Part shown: piece by piece, positions 15,853 through 16,138 of the stretch | Layout: every line of letters begins with the position of its first letter | Numbering within the stretch: the first letter of the stretch is position 1 | Origin: CAZWVR01 sp964637235 | Lineage (GTDB): Bacteria; Bacteroidota; Bacteroidia; Bacteroidales; S143-33 | Length of the DNA stretch: 16,138 nucleotides | Reading direction: 5' to 3' | Assembly (NCBI GenBank): GCA_964637235.1 | Contig: CAZWVR010000057.1 | Coordinates: 1-16,138 of the forward strand | Translations under genes and position numbers: made by a program | Notes under the pieces: generated by a model | The model's input: only the letters and a program-made list of their open reading frames with translations | Databases searched by the model: none | What the model was told of the DNA's origin: nothing

Positions 15853-15975
15853 AAAGAACTAGGGCAATATAGCATCGAAAAGCTAGAACAAACAATTACT
15901 GAAATTGTTAGAAAGGAAGCGTTGAAAGATTTGGATGAAGGTAGAAATAGAAATAAAGATAGAAATAGAAAGTAA
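15853..15975 (+). pseudogene. Possible gene remnant (40-codon coding-like tail without a start)
   Basis: After an in-frame TAA at 15850, an open stretch of 40 codons runs to a TAA at 15973. Its translation has a protein-like amphipathic helix (IEKLEQTITEIVRKEALKDL) and a basic tail (EGRNRNKDRNRK). No ATG, GTG or usable TTG starts it, and the other two frames upstream are blocked by stops, so it cannot be extended by a simple frameshift. The tail comes from an 18-nt direct repeat (AGAAATAGAAA at 15943 and 15961). It may be the eroded 3' end of a lost plus-strand gene, or chance. I do not recognise the family. Confidence 0.25.
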
Positions 15976-15999
15976 CAATTTAGATTTAACTTAGATGCA

Positions 16000-16022
16000 A
16001 CTTAGACGTCCAACGTTTAAGT
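16000..16022. repeat. Imperfect hairpin with 10-bp arms
   Basis: ACTTAGACGT, loop CCA, then ACGTTTAAGT: nine Watson-Crick pairs and one G-T wobble. An 8-nt direct repeat AACTTAGA (15988-15995 and 15999-16006) overlaps the left arm. No T-run follows on the plus strand. It stands 5 bases from the next hairpin, so the two may form one composite structure. Confidence 0.5.
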
Positions 16023-16027
16023 GTATT

Positions 16028-16062
16028 CAAAACAGGTAGAGGCCTTGCCTCTACCTGTTTTG
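16028..16062. terminator. Hairpin with 16-bp arms containing the inverted copy of the left-edge repeat; likely bidirectional terminator
   Basis: A perfect 16-bp stem (CAAAACAGGTAGAGGC and GCCTCTACCTGTTTTG) closes a 3-nt loop, CTT. The core, 16034-16056, is the exact reverse complement of the repeat at 15-37. The stem has an A-rich left foot and a T-rich right foot, so transcripts from either strand would end in a GC-rich stem followed by U residues. On the plus strand a second T6 run follows at 16069-16074. On the minus strand it lies 22 nt after the stop of the gene entering from the right, where it would be a natural terminator. Its identity as a repeat is directly visible; termination is inferred. 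Confidence 0.6.
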
Positions 16063-16084
16063 GTGTTGTTTTTTCTAAATACTT

Positions 16085-16138
16085 CTATTCATAAAACTTT
16101 TTATAAATCCATTTTTGTAACCAGGATTGATTTTCTTC
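16085..16138 (-). CDS. Partial CDS, C-terminal end of a minus-strand gene
   Basis: From the right edge of the window a minus-strand frame of 17 codons runs to a TAG at 16085-16087. It reads EENQSWLQKWIYKKFYE, a plausible aromatic and basic protein C-terminus. The hairpin at 16028-16062 begins 22 nt downstream, placed as a terminator would be. The frame is too short to identify a family, and an open run of this length can occur by chance. Confidence 0.4.
   Translation of the reverse strand, partial: EENQSWLQKWIYKKFYE

Noticed and set aside
1..16062. Hairpin repeats as a CRISPR array
   Set aside because: Only two full copies exist, 16 kb apart and in opposite orientation. There are no regular spacers and no cas genes.

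Overview
The window is a strongly AT-rich surface-glycan biosynthesis locus with almost no intergenic space. It holds 15 complete protein genes, a partial gene at the right edge and a possible gene remnant. The proteins are rich in Lys, Ile and Asn. Neighbouring genes often overlap by 4 to 47 nt, and few starts have a recognisable Shine-Dalgarno sequence. TGA is used as a real stop (for example at 9405 and 10205), so the code is standard and not the TGA=Gly code of Gracilibacteria/Absconditabacteria. These traits, plus a GT2 + DUF2304 pair, would fit a candidate-phylum (Patescibacteria/CPR-like) bacterium. That placement is inference, because the window has no phylogenetic marker gene.

Layout. 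Position 1-66: a palindromic hairpin repeat 29 nt upstream of the only complete plus-strand gene. Position 67-1311 (+): a Wzx/MATE-like polysaccharide flippase, convergent with everything else. Position 1298-15798 (all minus, transcribed right to left): DPM1-like GT2, DUF2304 membrane protein, two GT4-type glycosyltransferases, a 759-aa GT-C/polymerase-like membrane protein, a GT2, a GT4, two SAM methyltransferases, two more GT4 enzymes, an alpha/alpha-toroid-like protein of unknown function, a hexapeptide-repeat acetyltransferase with a broken 3' end, a third methyltransferase and a final GT-B enzyme. Position 15799-16084: an intergenic stretch with a short coding-like remnant, two hairpins and an inverted copy of the left-edge repeat. 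The C-terminus of a further minus-strand gene enters at 16085-16138.

How the genes may work together. The soluble GT4 and GT2 enzymes would build a branched oligosaccharide on a lipid carrier at the inner membrane face. The methyltransferases and acetyltransferase would decorate or cap it, and the flippase would move it outward. The large membrane protein has the shape of a polyprenyl-phosphate-sugar-dependent GT-C enzyme or polymerase acting outside the membrane. The DPM1-like GT2 could supply its polyprenyl-phosphate-sugar donor. No initiating phosphoglycosyltransferase (WecA/WbaP type), nucleotide-sugar synthesis gene, ABC exporter or chain-length regulator is present, so the pathway must depend on genes elsewhere.

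Points most worth a second look: the toroid protein embedded in the operon, the single-base homopolymer frameshift in the acetyltransferase, the 18-bp tandem repeat inside the GT-C-like gene, the inverted palindromic repeats at the two ends of the locus, and the 14-bp palindrome that makes both convergent genes end in the same three residues. I found no defence system, CRISPR array, transposase, tRNA or rRNA.
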